Below, one piece after another: positions 8,473 through 16,338 of a stretch of DNA of 64,000 nt. Position 1 is the stretch's first letter; every line of letters starts with the position of its first letter. The notes under the pieces were generated by a model that made no database searches, was not told where the DNA came from, and saw nothing but the letters and a program-made list of their open reading frames with translations. This stretch comes from Azospirillum sp. B510 (GTDB lineage Bacteria > Pseudomonadota > Alphaproteobacteria > Azospirillales > Azospirillaceae). Location: contig NC_013855.1 of NCBI RefSeq assembly GCF_000010725.1, positions 248,001-312,000 on the forward strand. The letters are read 5' to 3'. The position numbers were made by a program, and so were the translations under genes.

Positions 8473-8859
8473 TCAGACCGGCTTTCCCAGGAAGGCGGTC
8501 AATTGCTTCTGCGTCGCCGACACATGGTCGACGACGATGGCGCAGGCCGCGTCGGCATCGCCGGCCCGGCAGGCGGCGAGCAGGGCATAATGGTCGTCCT
8601 GCGAGCGTGACCGGTAGCCGAGCGCCACGAACTGGAAGCGCAGATAGCGGTCGGCGGCGGCCAGATGCTGTTCCACCAGCGCCAGCAGACGCGGCCGGCC
8701 GGCACGGGCGTAGAGCGTCATGTGGAAGCGGCGGTTCAGTTCCCCCATCCGGCCGGGGTCGCCCTCGCCATCCATCTCCGCCAGCAGATCGGCCGCCAGG
8801 ACCAGAGCCTCGGCCGTCAGCCCCGGCAGGGACAGGCGGAGCGCCGCCGGTCCCGACAC
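8473..8859 (-). pseudogene. Remnant of GntR/FCD-type regulator (DNA-binding half missing)
   Basis: The 128 codons encode only the C-terminal FCD effector domain of a GntR-family regulator: ELNRRFHMTLYARAGRPRLL, then DDHYALLAACRAGDADAA and VVDHV, including the metal-binding His pattern. The N-terminal winged helix that contacts DNA (about 90 residues) and the first FCD helices are absent. Reading further upstream on the minus strand gives unrelated sequence and a stop at 8908-8910. The open frame can start only at a weak GTG (8859). Directly at the break lies the truncated benE-like gene in opposite orientation, so both were probably cut by one deletion. It cannot work as a DNA-binding regulator. 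Confidence 0.7.
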
Positions 8860-9187
8860 CGACCCGCGGCCGGAGCGTCGCTGGCAGGTCGCCGCCGCCG
8901 GCGTCGGCTATATGCTGTTGACCGCGCTGGCGGTGATCACCGCGACGCTGGTCACCCGGTCACCGCCGATCCTGATCGAGGCGGTGGCCGGTCTGGCGCT
9001 GATCGGTGCCTTCGGCGGTTCGCTGCTGGCCGCTGTGCAGGTGGAGGAGGAGCGTGTGCCCGCCCTGGTCACACTGCTGGTGACCGCGTCGGGATTATCC
9101 TTCCTCGGCATCGGGGCCGCATTCTGGGGCCTGCTGTTCGGCGGGGCGATGCATCTTCTGCATCGGTGGCGCCCCGCCGGGACTTGA
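8855..9187 (+). pseudogene. Remnant of BenE-family benzoate/H+ symporter (C-terminal part)
   Basis: From about 8855 the plus-strand frame encodes the C-terminal ~110 residues of a BenE-family transporter: DPRPERRWQVAAAGVGYMLL, then IEAVAGLALIGAFGGSLLAA, ALVTLLVTASGLSFLGIGAA and FWGLLFGGA. These are the last three or so transmembrane helices. The first ~280 residues and any start codon are missing; reading upstream enters the antisense strand of the GntR remnant. Divergent gntR-benE pairs are common, so an internal deletion that removed the shared promoter region and both 5' halves explains the arrangement. No transport function is expected. Confidence 0.7.
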
Positions 9188-9190
9188 GCG

Positions 9191-9595
9191 TTATCCCTGC
9201 TCGATCAGGTCGGCGCAGGCCTCGACCGCGGCGGCGGCGTAGGGGCGGATGCGCGGCGGAATCTGCGACGGGTTGATCCCCGGTCCCAGGATGCCGACGC
9301 CGACCGGCTTCATGAACTGAAGCTGCAAATCGATCAGGCTGCCGATCACCGCATGGCCCATGACGTTGCCGTGCTCGGTCTCGCCCCGTTCGATGATGCC
9401 CAGCGCCACGGCGCCGGCGACGTCGTCGCGCATCAGCAGGCGCTTGATCGCCAAAGGCTTTTCCATCGAGCCGGGAACCCAGACCTCGGCCACGATGCCG
9501 AGGCCGCGGCGGGCGGCGACGCTGCGCGCCTCGTCCAGCATTTCTTCCACCTCCTTGCGGTGGAACCGTCCGAGCACGATGCCGATGTTGCTCAC
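9191..9595 (-). CDS. Archaeal-type 6,7-dimethyl-8-ribityllumazine synthase-like protein
   Basis: This 134-residue protein has the lumazine synthase fold signatures: an N-terminal I-G-I-V-L-G-R-F, then V-P-G-S-M-E-K-P-L-A-I-K, G-x-I-E-R-G-E-T-E-H with the catalytic histidine at position 75, and a C-terminal helix ending V-E-A-C-A-D-L-I. The R-D-D-V-A-G-A-V, G-E-T-E-H and K-P-V-G-V-G-I-L-G-P-G elements resemble the archaeal (methanogen-type) enzyme more than the standard bacterial RibH. The enzyme condenses 5-amino-6-ribitylamino-uracil with dihydroxybutanone phosphate in riboflavin synthesis. Translation appears to begin at GTG (9595). No other riboflavin gene or FMN riboswitch is nearby, so it may be an extra copy or have a different role. 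Confidence 0.7.
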   Translation of the reverse strand: MSNIGIVLGRFHRKEVEEMLDEARSVAARRGLGIVAEVWVPGSMEKPLAIKRLLMRDDVAGAVALGIIERGETEHGNVMGHAVIGSLIDLQLQFMKPVGVGILGPGINPSQIPPRIRPYAAAAVEACADLIEQG

Positions 9596-9988
9596 CCTCT
9601 GCTTCTCCCGTATCTGGCGGTGTGACGTCCGTCCAAACTGTCGTGTCGCCGCATAAAGCGCAAGGGGCGTCGCATGCGGCGGCGGGCGGCATCGTCAGCA
9701 AGAAGATTTCGAGTGATCCTTAAGAAATTGCACGCGGGAATCCTGCTACTTTATGGCGAAGTCCAAGCTGTCGGGCGGATGGGGCAAGGATAACCCGCTG
9801 CGAACCACCACAAGATGCCCGTGAGATCTGTCACGGCATGCGACAGCCCGTCGCACCGCGCTACAATTGAAGACAAATTGGTCGCCATCGCGCCTCTTAC
9901 AGTCATGTAATATTCCGAGTTGTTGGTTGCGGCTGATCGGATCGATGCAACCACGGGAAATGAACCAGGCGACTCCGGAACGGCGATC
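9596..9988. other. Intergenic region between divergent genes
   Basis: These 393 nt separate the lumazine synthase-like gene (minus) from an unknown two-gene unit (plus). The middle is relatively AT-rich (around 9700-9760 and 9860-9930), as expected for two divergent promoters. No riboswitch, sigma-54 site or small gene was recognised. Confidence 0.35.
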
Positions 9989-11095
9989 ATGTTGAAGGGT
10001 GCGATCGAATATGTGCCGTCCACCTTCGAGGAGCGGGGAGCCGCGGTGGCCTTCACCACGCCGCTGCTGTCCCAGACCCGCGTGCGCCGTGGCGAGCGGT
10101 CGAAGCTGGAAGTGCTGATTCCCAGCCTGTCGCAGGGCACGGGCATCTATGTCGTCGCCTGGAAGGCGGTACCCGAGATGGTGTCGATGACCATGCACGA
10201 CCGCTACCTGCACGACCTGATCCTGCGGGAGGAGGATTGTTCCCCGCATGACATCCGCCGGGCGACGCTGAAGGCGGCGCGGCGCGGGCTGGCCGGGCCG
10301 CAGGCGGCGCAGGCCGCCCGCCGCGCCCTGGGCGAGGATGAGGAGCAGGGCACCCTCACCCATTACCTGCTGATCCTGTCGATCCTGAAGGCGGTCGGGC
10401 TGGAATCGCCGGAGATGCTGAGGACGGGTATCGATACCGAAGAGGGACGGCGGCTGACCCGGCAGTTGATGACGCGCGCGGCGGAAAGTCTGAGGATGGA
10501 TGCCACGCTGCTCTTCGCCCGGCTGGCCGACATCGCCGCGGTCACCGCTCCCGTCGGGTTGGAGCGGTCGCCGAGGCCCGGCCGGCTGACGCGCGGGTTG
10601 AACGACCTGAGGAGCTTCCGGGACGGAATGACCGCCTGGGCGGGCGAGGCGCCGGACGATGCCGCCCCGGTGGCGGCGTTCTGCGCCGAGGTGGCGCAGC
10701 ACACCATTACCCTCGGCGAGGCGGTTCTTGGCGATTTCCATCGCCGGATCGAGGCGATCGGCCCGCTGATGCGCGACTGGGACGACGCCTTCATCCGCGT
10801 GCGCGGTCAGGCCGCCCGCATGGCTTGGCTGCTGGATGGCTGGAGCCACATCACCGGAGCGTGGGAGGTGGCGCAGGCGGAGGATCGCCGGCGGCAGGCG
10901 GCCACCGTCAACGACCTGTTCCGCATCCTGCCGCTGTTGCCCAGGCGGGAGGCCAGCCGCGATCTGATCGGGGAATCCAAGCGGGTCGAGCAGGCGCATC
11001 GCCGGTCCGTCCGCCTGCTGGAGGACTGGCGCACCGGCCAGATGGACATCGACGCCATCCGCCGGATCGAGGCGGTCAAGGCGCGGGCGCCATGA
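9989..11095 (+). CDS. Hypothetical helical protein, first gene of an unknown pair
   Basis: This 368-residue soluble protein has no recognised family. After a short N-terminal beta-like segment (about 1-60, including a V-A-F-T-T-P-L-L motif and a basic RVRRGERSK patch) it is almost entirely alpha-helical, rich in Ala, Arg, Glu and Leu, with no signal peptide or membrane segment. The ATG at 9989 is the first start downstream of the divergent promoter region with plausible spacing. Its stop overlaps the start of the next gene (ATGA), so the two are translationally coupled and probably act together. A scaffold or regulatory role would be a guess; no catalytic motif is visible. Confidence 0.7.
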   Translation: MLKGAIEYVPSTFEERGAAVAFTTPLLSQTRVRRGERSKLEVLIPSLSQGTGIYVVAWKAVPEMVSMTMHDRYLHDLILREEDCSPHDIRRATLKAARRGLAGPQAAQAARRALGEDEEQGTLTHYLLILSILKAVGLESPEMLRTGIDTEEGRRLTRQLMTRAAESLRMDATLLFARLADIAAVTAPVGLERSPRPGRLTRGLNDLRSFRDGMTAWAGEAPDDAAPVAAFCAEVAQHTITLGEAVLGDFHRRIEAIGPLMRDWDDAFIRVRGQAARMAWLLDGWSHITGAWEVAQAEDRRRQAATVNDLFRILPLLPRREASRDLIGESKRVEQAHRRSVRLLEDWRTGQMDIDAIRRIEAVKARAP

Positions 11096-12546
11096 CGGCG
11101 AGGCCGAACGGCACGGGCCGGGCCGGGGGTGACGCCGATCGTCTGCCGGGGCTGGAAAGCCGGCTGTTCGACATTCCCGAGGAGAAATTCATCGAGGTGG
11201 TCCGTCTGCTGGAGCGGGTGCGCGACCATCCCGACGTACGCCAGACCTTCGCCGCCATCCGCCCGCGGCTGGTCCAGGTGCGGCCCAACCGCCGCCCGAC
11301 CTTGAAGCGCGTGCTGTGCATGCCGTTCGAGGATCTGCTGGACGGCGCCGACGGGGTCGAGGTGCCGCCGGGACGCATCGAACGGCGGGTGATCGATCCG
11401 GTCTGGCGTCTGGTGACGGAGTGCGGTGACGGCGCCCTGATCGATCAGCTCGACCGCCAGGTTCAGGAAACCGCGGCCGGGAACCTCAACGCGCTGCGCA
11501 ACATCGGGCGCCGGTTGTGGCCGATGGCCGAGCAAGCCATTCAGGCGGCCGTCGGGGGTGCTGCGGAGCAGGGTGGCTCCGGCCAGCCGGCCCGGCAACC
11601 GTTGCATGGCGATGAAGGGCTGCGGCGGCAGGCTCTGGATGTCGCCGGCCTCCTGGAAATCGGCCTGACGATTGAAGCGCTGAAGGATGCGCTGGCTCCC
11701 AAGCCGCTGCCGGTACTGGAGGACCGGCATGTCGCCGCCATCGAGCAGGCGGCCCAGGCGGTGGCACGGCAATCCCCCGGTCTGGTCCATCACCTGCTGC
11801 TGGTCGCCGCCTCGCGGCTGGCCAACCCGACGGACCTGCTGGCGGTGGTCGGCGGCATCGACCTGGGCAAGGCCCGGCGGGAGCGGCCGGCGATCTTCGC
11901 CCAACTCGGCGGGCTGGTGGTCGCCAATCTGGAGGAGCGGAGCGCCCGGCTGGACGGTCGCCGCCACGGCCTTGCGACCGGAACCAACGATGCCGGCATC
12001 GCCTTCCGGCCGGATGAGGCGGTCGGCATCGCCGAACGGCTGGTCGCCGGCGTCGACACCGCCGCCATGGCCACGGATGTTCTGGCCGATCCGGTCTATC
12101 GCGCGCGGTTGGATGCGGTGAAGCTGGCGGTGCGGAGCATGCTGTCGGGCTCCGTGCTCGACACCGCGCCGCGAGGCATCCTGACCGCCGTCGCCGAACC
12201 GCCCGATGGCGGGCGCCCGGTGCCCGTCGACGAGAACAGCCAGACCGTGGCGGAGGACCATGCCCGTGCGCTGCGGCGCTGCGAGGGGCTGGCCGACGCG
12301 CTCGGCCTGCAAGGAGCGTTGAAGGACATGCTGGCCTCGATGGAGCGGGAGCTGTTCGCGCGCGCCCATGCATTGCTGGCCCGATATCCCCGGACGGCCG
12401 GCGATCCGGACGGCGCCGAGACTGCGGAGGTCAATCTGTTCTACGCCCTGCGCCTGCTGGAGCTGGTCGCCGGCCCCGCCAAGGCCGACCAGCTCCGCAT
12501 CGCCATCATGGCCGCCACCGGCGAATTCGCCGAGGACGGGGAATAA
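11092..12546 (+). CDS. Hypothetical helical protein, second gene of an unknown pair
   Basis: This 484-residue, Ala/Leu/Arg-rich, predominantly helical protein has no signal peptide, transmembrane segment or recognisable motif. It begins in the stop codon of the preceding gene (ATGA overlap), a sign of translational coupling. It contains several amphipathic helices (for example EKFIEVVRLLERVRDH and AETAEVNLFYALRLLELV) that suit protein-protein interaction. It converges with the symporter-like gene 20 nt downstream. I do not recognise the family; the pair may be lineage-specific to Rhodospirillales. Confidence 0.7.
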   Translation: MTARPNGTGRAGGDADRLPGLESRLFDIPEEKFIEVVRLLERVRDHPDVRQTFAAIRPRLVQVRPNRRPTLKRVLCMPFEDLLDGADGVEVPPGRIERRVIDPVWRLVTECGDGALIDQLDRQVQETAAGNLNALRNIGRRLWPMAEQAIQAAVGGAAEQGGSGQPARQPLHGDEGLRRQALDVAGLLEIGLTIEALKDALAPKPLPVLEDRHVAAIEQAAQAVARQSPGLVHHLLLVAASRLANPTDLLAVVGGIDLGKARRERPAIFAQLGGLVVANLEERSARLDGRRHGLATGTNDAGIAFRPDEAVGIAERLVAGVDTAAMATDVLADPVYRARLDAVKLAVRSMLSGSVLDTAPRGILTAVAEPPDGGRPVPVDENSQTVAEDHARALRRCEGLADALGLQGALKDMLASMERELFARAHALLARYPRTAGDPDGAETAEVNLFYALRLLELVAGPAKADQLRIAIMAATGEFAEDGE

Positions 12547-12566
12547 GGGGTGGTGGCCGGGGAAGG

Positions 12567-13562
12567 TTACGAGGTCGCCGGCAGGACGTCCCGCGCCTCC
12601 CCCTCGTCGGCATAGCGGCGGGCGAGGACGGCCCCGACCATCAGCTGGATCTGGTGGAACACCATCACCGGCAGCAGCACCAGCCCGGCGGTGGCGGGGG
12701 CGAACAACACGCCGGCCATCGGCACGCCGCTGACCAGCGACTTCTTCGACCCGCAGAAGACGATCACCGCCTCGTCGGCGCGGGAGAAGCCCAGGCGCCG
12801 GCTCAGCAGCATCGTGCCGATCAGGAAGACCGCCAGGATGCCGGCGTCGATCAGCACCACCATGCCGAGCGCGGCCGGCGGGATCTGGTGCCACAGGCCG
12901 TTCACCACCGCCTCGCTGAAGGCGAGATAGACCACCAGCAGGATCGACCCGCGGTCGGTGAATTTCAGCATCGTCTTGTGCCGTGCCGCCCAGGCGCCGA
13001 TCCAGCGCCGCAGCAGCTGCCCGGCGACGAAGGGCAGCAGCAGCTGCGCCGCGATGGTCTGCAACGTGTCCAGCGACAGCGCCGAGCCCTGCACCTTCAG
13101 GAACAGCGCCACCAGCAACGGCGTCATCAGGATGCCGGAGATGTTGGACAGGGTGGAGCAGCACACCGCCGCCGCGACATTGCCGCGCGCCATCGAGGTG
13201 AAGGCGATGGAGGATTGCACGGTGGAGGGCAGCAGGCAGAGGAACTGCACGCCGATCGCCACGGCCGGCGGCAACAGGCTGGGCGGCAGCGTCTCGACCA
13301 CCGCCCAGCCGATCAGCGGGAAGGCGACGAAGGTCAGGCAGAAGATCAGCAGATGCAGACGCCAATGCGCCAGGCCGGCCACCACCTCCTCCCGCGGCAG
13401 GCGGGCGCCGTGGAGGAAGAACAGCAGCGCGATGGCGCCCTCTCCCAGCCAGCGCACGGCTTCGGCGGATTGTCCCTGGACCGGCAGCAGGCTTGCCAAC
13501 CCGACGGTCGCCACCAGGGCCATGGTGAACCCGTCCATGTTCGGGCGCGGTACGCGGATCAT
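12567..13562 (-). CDS. Bile acid:sodium symporter-like (SBF) membrane transporter
   Basis: This 331-residue integral membrane protein has about ten hydrophobic helices and matches the SBF-like (BASS/YfeH) group: F-F-L-H-G-A-R-L in the second helix region, L-L-P-S-T-V-Q-S-S-I-A-F-T-S, and F-C-G-S-K-K-S-L-V-S-G-V-P-M near the C-terminus. These are the crossed discontinuous helices that bind sodium and substrate. The ATG at 13562 follows AGGAG-type sequence at good spacing; a longer frame from 13634 is less likely. Substrates of this subgroup are often organic acids or ketoacids. It diverges from the liu operon across 320 nt and could import a precursor for that pathway, which is positional inference only. 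Confidence 0.8.
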   Translation of the reverse strand: MIRVPRPNMDGFTMALVATVGLASLLPVQGQSAEAVRWLGEGAIALLFFLHGARLPREEVVAGLAHWRLHLLIFCLTFVAFPLIGWAVVETLPPSLLPPAVAIGVQFLCLLPSTVQSSIAFTSMARGNVAAAVCCSTLSNISGILMTPLLVALFLKVQGSALSLDTLQTIAAQLLLPFVAGQLLRRWIGAWAARHKTMLKFTDRGSILLVVYLAFSEAVVNGLWHQIPPAALGMVVLIDAGILAVFLIGTMLLSRRLGFSRADEAVIVFCGSKKSLVSGVPMAGVLFAPATAGLVLLPVMVFHQIQLMVGAVLARRYADEGEARDVLPATS

Positions 13563-13882
13563 CTCTCGGAGGCTCCTTCGGCGCTCCCAGGGGAGCGTAA
13601 TATTATTGTGTATACCGTATCCAGTATCTAGCACCGCAGTGCAGCATCGTCAAAGCGCGACAGTGCCGCACCCGTCGGTCCGGCTGCATGGCTGCGTTGA
13701 GATCTCTGCCTTTTTCGCGATCCTTCCACGATGCGGAATGGAATCCACCGAAATGGTCGGGAAGCCAATCCCCTGAATGGACATGGATTTCCAGCCGCCG
13801 ACGCCTTGCCCCTTGCCACGCACTCAGCCATACGGTAACGTATGGTCAAAGAGCTGATGATTTCCCAGGGGAGCGATACGCC
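13563..13882. other. Divergent promoter region between the symporter-like gene and the liu operon
   Basis: These 320 nt contain two related elements. One is the 18-bp palindrome at 13828-13845. The other is an AT-rich segment at about 13598-13630 that includes, on the minus strand, the same ATACGGTA octamer as the palindrome. Shared elements would allow one regulator to act on both divergent units. No LiuR or LiuQ regulator gene is present in the window. Confidence 0.4.
13828..13845. promoter_or_regulatory. 18-bp palindrome, probable operator of the liu operon
   Basis: CCATACG-GTAA-CGTATGG is a perfect 7 + 4 + 7 inverted repeat. It lies 37 nt before the isovaleryl-CoA dehydrogenase start codon. 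Branched-chain amino-acid catabolic operons in proteobacteria are often controlled by LiuR (MerR family), whose sites are palindromes with ACGT-type half sites; this site is similar in kind but not identical. Which regulator binds is unknown. Confidence 0.55.
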
Positions 13883-15055
13883 ATGGCGTCCAACCAGTAT
13901 CCGGGCCTGAATTTCGACCTTGGCGAGGCCGCCGACATGCTGCGCGATTCGGTCCGCGCCTTCGCCGATGCCGAGATCGCCCCCCGCGCCGCCGAGATCG
14001 ACCGCTCCAACGAGTTCCCCAACGAGCTGTGGCGCCGGATGGGCGACCTCGGCATTCTCGGCGTCACGGTCGAGGAGGAGTATGGCGGCGCCGGCATGGG
14101 CTATCTGGAGCATGTCGTGGCGATGGAGGAGGTGTCGCGCGCCTCGGCCTCGGTGGGCTTGAGCTACGGCGCGCACTCCAACCTCTGCGTCAACCAGATC
14201 CGCAAGAATGGCAATGAGGAGCAGAAGCGCCGCTATCTGCCCAAGCTGATCTCCGGCGAGCATATCGGTGCGCTGGCGATGTCGGAGCCGAACGCCGGGT
14301 CCGACGTGGTGTCGATGAAGCTGCGGGCGGAGAAGAGGGGTGACCGTTACGTCCTGAACGGCACCAAGATGTGGATCACCAACGGCCCCGACGCCGACAC
14401 GCTGGTGATCTACGCCAAGACCGATCTCGCCGCCGGCCCGCGCGGCATCACCGCCTTCCTGGTGGAGAAGGGCTTCAAGGGCTTCTCGGTGGCGCAGAAG
14501 CTCGACAAGCTGGGCATGCGCGGCTCCAACACCGGCGAGCTGGTGTTCGAGGATTGCGAGGTGCCGGAGGAGAACATCCTGGGCGGCGTCGGCCGCGGCG
14601 TGAATGTGCTGATGTCGGGGCTTGATTACGAGCGCGCGGTGCTGGCCGGCGGTCCGCTCGGCATCATGCAGGCCTGCATGGACGTGGTGATCCCCTATGT
14701 CCATGACCGCAAGCAGTTCGGCCAGCCCATCGGCGAGTTCCAGCTGATGCAGGGCAAGATCGCCGACATGTACACCGTCATGAACGCGGCCAAGGCCTAT
14801 GTGTACACCGTCGCCAAGGCCTGCGACCGTGGCGAGACCACCCGCAAGGACGCCGCCGCCGCCATCCTCTATTCGGCGGAAAAGGCGACCTGGATGGCGC
14901 TGGAGGCCATTCAAACGCTGGGGGGCAACGGCTACATCAACGAATACCCCACCGGCCGCCTGCTGCGCGACGCCAAGCTGTACGAGATCGGCGCGGGCAC
15001 CAGCGAGATCCGCCGCATGCTGATCGGGCGCGAGCTGTTCAAAGAGACGGCCTGA
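13883..15055 (+). CDS. liuA: Isovaleryl-CoA dehydrogenase
   Basis: The 390-residue flavoprotein oxidises isovaleryl-CoA to 3-methylcrotonyl-CoA in leucine catabolism and passes electrons to ETF. It has the acyl-CoA dehydrogenase signatures [12 protein letters not shown], the FAD-binding M-W-I-T-N-G and the C-terminal [11 protein letters not shown]. The isovaleryl-specific catalytic glutamate is in the middle of the protein ([10 protein letters not shown], Glu250), not in the C-terminal position of most family members. The start at 13883 is preceded by AGGGGAGCG. It is the first gene of a seven-gene operon that encodes the rest of the pathway, and a palindromic operator lies just upstream. Confidence 0.95.
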   Translation: MASNQYPGLNFDLGEAADMLRDSVRAFADAEIAPRAAEIDRSNEFPNELWRRMGDLGILGVTVEEEYGGAGMGYLEHVVAMEEVSRASASVGLSYGAHSNLCVNQIRKNGNEEQKRRYLPKLISGEHIGALAMSEPNAGSDVVSMKLRAEKRGDRYVLNGTKMWITNGPDADTLVIYAKTDLAAGPRGITAFLVEKGFKGFSVAQKLDKLGMRGSNTGELVFEDCEVPEENILGGVGRGVNVLMSGLDYERAVLAGGPLGIMQACMDVVIPYVHDRKQFGQPIGEFQLMQGKIADMYTVMNAAKAYVYTVAKACDRGETTRKDAAAAILYSAEKATWMALEAIQTLGGNGYINEYPTGRLLRDAKLYEIGAGTSEIRRMLIGRELFKETA

Positions 15056-15103
15056 GGCGTTCGGGCGAAGAATAGGGCATCGAGGGAAAGGGAACCGATC
15101 ACC

Positions 15104-16285
15104 ATGACCGACAGCATCGTCATCGCCGCCGCCGTCCGCACGCCGATGGGCGGCTTCCAGGGTGACCTCATGGGCCTGACCGGCCCGCAACTGGGCGCCG
15201 TCGCGATCCAGGCGGCGCTGGAGCGCGCCGGCTTGGCCGGAGACGCGGTGGACGAGGTCTTCATGGGCAACGTGCTGTCGGCCGGTCTCGGCCAGGCGCC
15301 GGCACGCCAGGCCGCGCTGGGCGCCGGGCTGCCGAAGGGGGTGGGCTGCACCACCATCTCCAAGGTCTGCGGCTCGGGCATGCGGGCGGTGATGTTCGCC
15401 CATGACGCGATCAAGGCCGGCTCGGCCAGGGTGGTGGTGGCCGGCGGCATGGAGAGCATGTCGAACGCCCCCTATCTGCTGGACCGTGCCCGCGCCGGCT
15501 ACCGCATGGGTCACGGCAAGGTGCTGGACCACATGTTCTTCGATGGGCTGGAGGATGCCTATGACAAGGGCCGTCTGATGGGCAGCTTCGCCGAGGAATG
15601 CGCGACCAGCTACGGCTTCACCCGCGAGGCGCAGGACGATTTCGCCATCGAAAGCCTGAACCGCGCCCGCAAGGCGGTGGAGGACGGCTCCTTCAAGGCG
15701 GAGATCGCGCCGGTGTTGGTCAAGGGGCGTAAAGGGGACGTGCTGGTCGACACCGACGAGCAGCCGGGCAAGGGCGATCCCAAGAAGATTCCGACGCTGA
15801 AGCCGGCCTTCGCCAAGGATGGCACGGTGACGGCGGCCAACGCCTCGTCGATTTCGGACGGCGGTGCGGCGCTGATCGTCACCACCCGGAGCGAGGCGGA
15901 CCGCCGCGGCTTGCGCGTGATCGCCGAGATCAAGGGCCACGCCAATCACGCCCAGCAGCCGGCTTTGTTCACCACAGCGCCGGTTGGCGCGATGAGGACG
16001 CTGTTCGACAAGGTGGGCTGGTCGGCCGGCGACGTCGATCTGTTCGAGATCAACGAGGCGTTCGCCGTGGTGACCATGGCGGCGATGCGCGATCTGGATC
16101 TGCCGCACGACAAGGTGAATGTCCATGGCGGCGCCTGCGCGCTCGGCCATCCCATCGGCGCCTCGGGCGCGCGCATCATCGTCACGCTGCTGGCGGGGCT
16201 GGAGAAGTACGACCTGAAGCGGGGTGTCGCGTCGCTCTGCATCGGTGGCGGCGAGGCGACGGCGCTCGCGGTGGAGCGGGTGTGA
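15104..16285 (+). CDS. Acetyl-CoA C-acetyltransferase (thiolase)
   Basis: The 393-residue biosynthetic-type thiolase has the nucleophilic cysteine at 89 (K-V-C-G-S-G-M), His349 (G-H-P-I-G-A-S-G-A-R) and the catalytic Cys379 (C-I-G-G-G-E-A-T-A). It interconverts two acetyl-CoA and acetoacetyl-CoA. Within this operon it would finish leucine catabolism once acetoacetate, released by HMG-CoA lyase, is activated to acetoacetyl-CoA. The CoA-transferase or synthetase needed for that activation is not encoded here. It sits 48 nt after liuA in the same direction. A role with 3-ketothiolase substrates such as 2-methylacetoacetyl-CoA is also possible. Confidence 0.93.
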   Translation: MTDSIVIAAAVRTPMGGFQGDLMGLTGPQLGAVAIQAALERAGLAGDAVDEVFMGNVLSAGLGQAPARQAALGAGLPKGVGCTTISKVCGSGMRAVMFAHDAIKAGSARVVVAGGMESMSNAPYLLDRARAGYRMGHGKVLDHMFFDGLEDAYDKGRLMGSFAEECATSYGFTREAQDDFAIESLNRARKAVEDGSFKAEIAPVLVKGRKGDVLVDTDEQPGKGDPKKIPTLKPAFAKDGTVTAANASSISDGGAALIVTTRSEADRRGLRVIAEIKGHANHAQQPALFTTAPVGAMRTLFDKVGWSAGDVDLFEINEAFAVVTMAAMRDLDLPHDKVNVHGGACALGHPIGASGARIIVTLLAGLEKYDLKRGVASLCIGGGEATALAVERV

Positions 16286-16291
16286 GACACT

Positions 16292-16314
16292 CCCTCTCCC
16301 GCCCCGGGAGAGGG
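16292..16314. repeat. Short palindromic intergenic element
   Basis: CCCTCTCCC-GCCCC-GGGAGAGGG forms a 9-bp perfect stem with a 5-nt loop, six nt after the thiolase stop and inside the operon. It has no U-tract, so it is not a standard terminator. It resembles dispersed REP-like palindromes of GC-rich proteobacteria and may stabilise or tune the mRNA. Confidence 0.6.
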
Positions 16315-16338
16315 CAATAACGACCAGGGAGGAGCAGC

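Noticed and set aside
8720..8854. N-terminal extension giving the benE remnant an ATG start
   Set aside because: This stretch is the antisense strand of the GntR FCD remnant, and its translation bears no resemblance to a transporter.
9596..9988. FMN riboswitch upstream of the lumazine synthase-like gene
   Set aside because: No RFN-element core or matching multi-helix layout was found in the leader on the minus strand.
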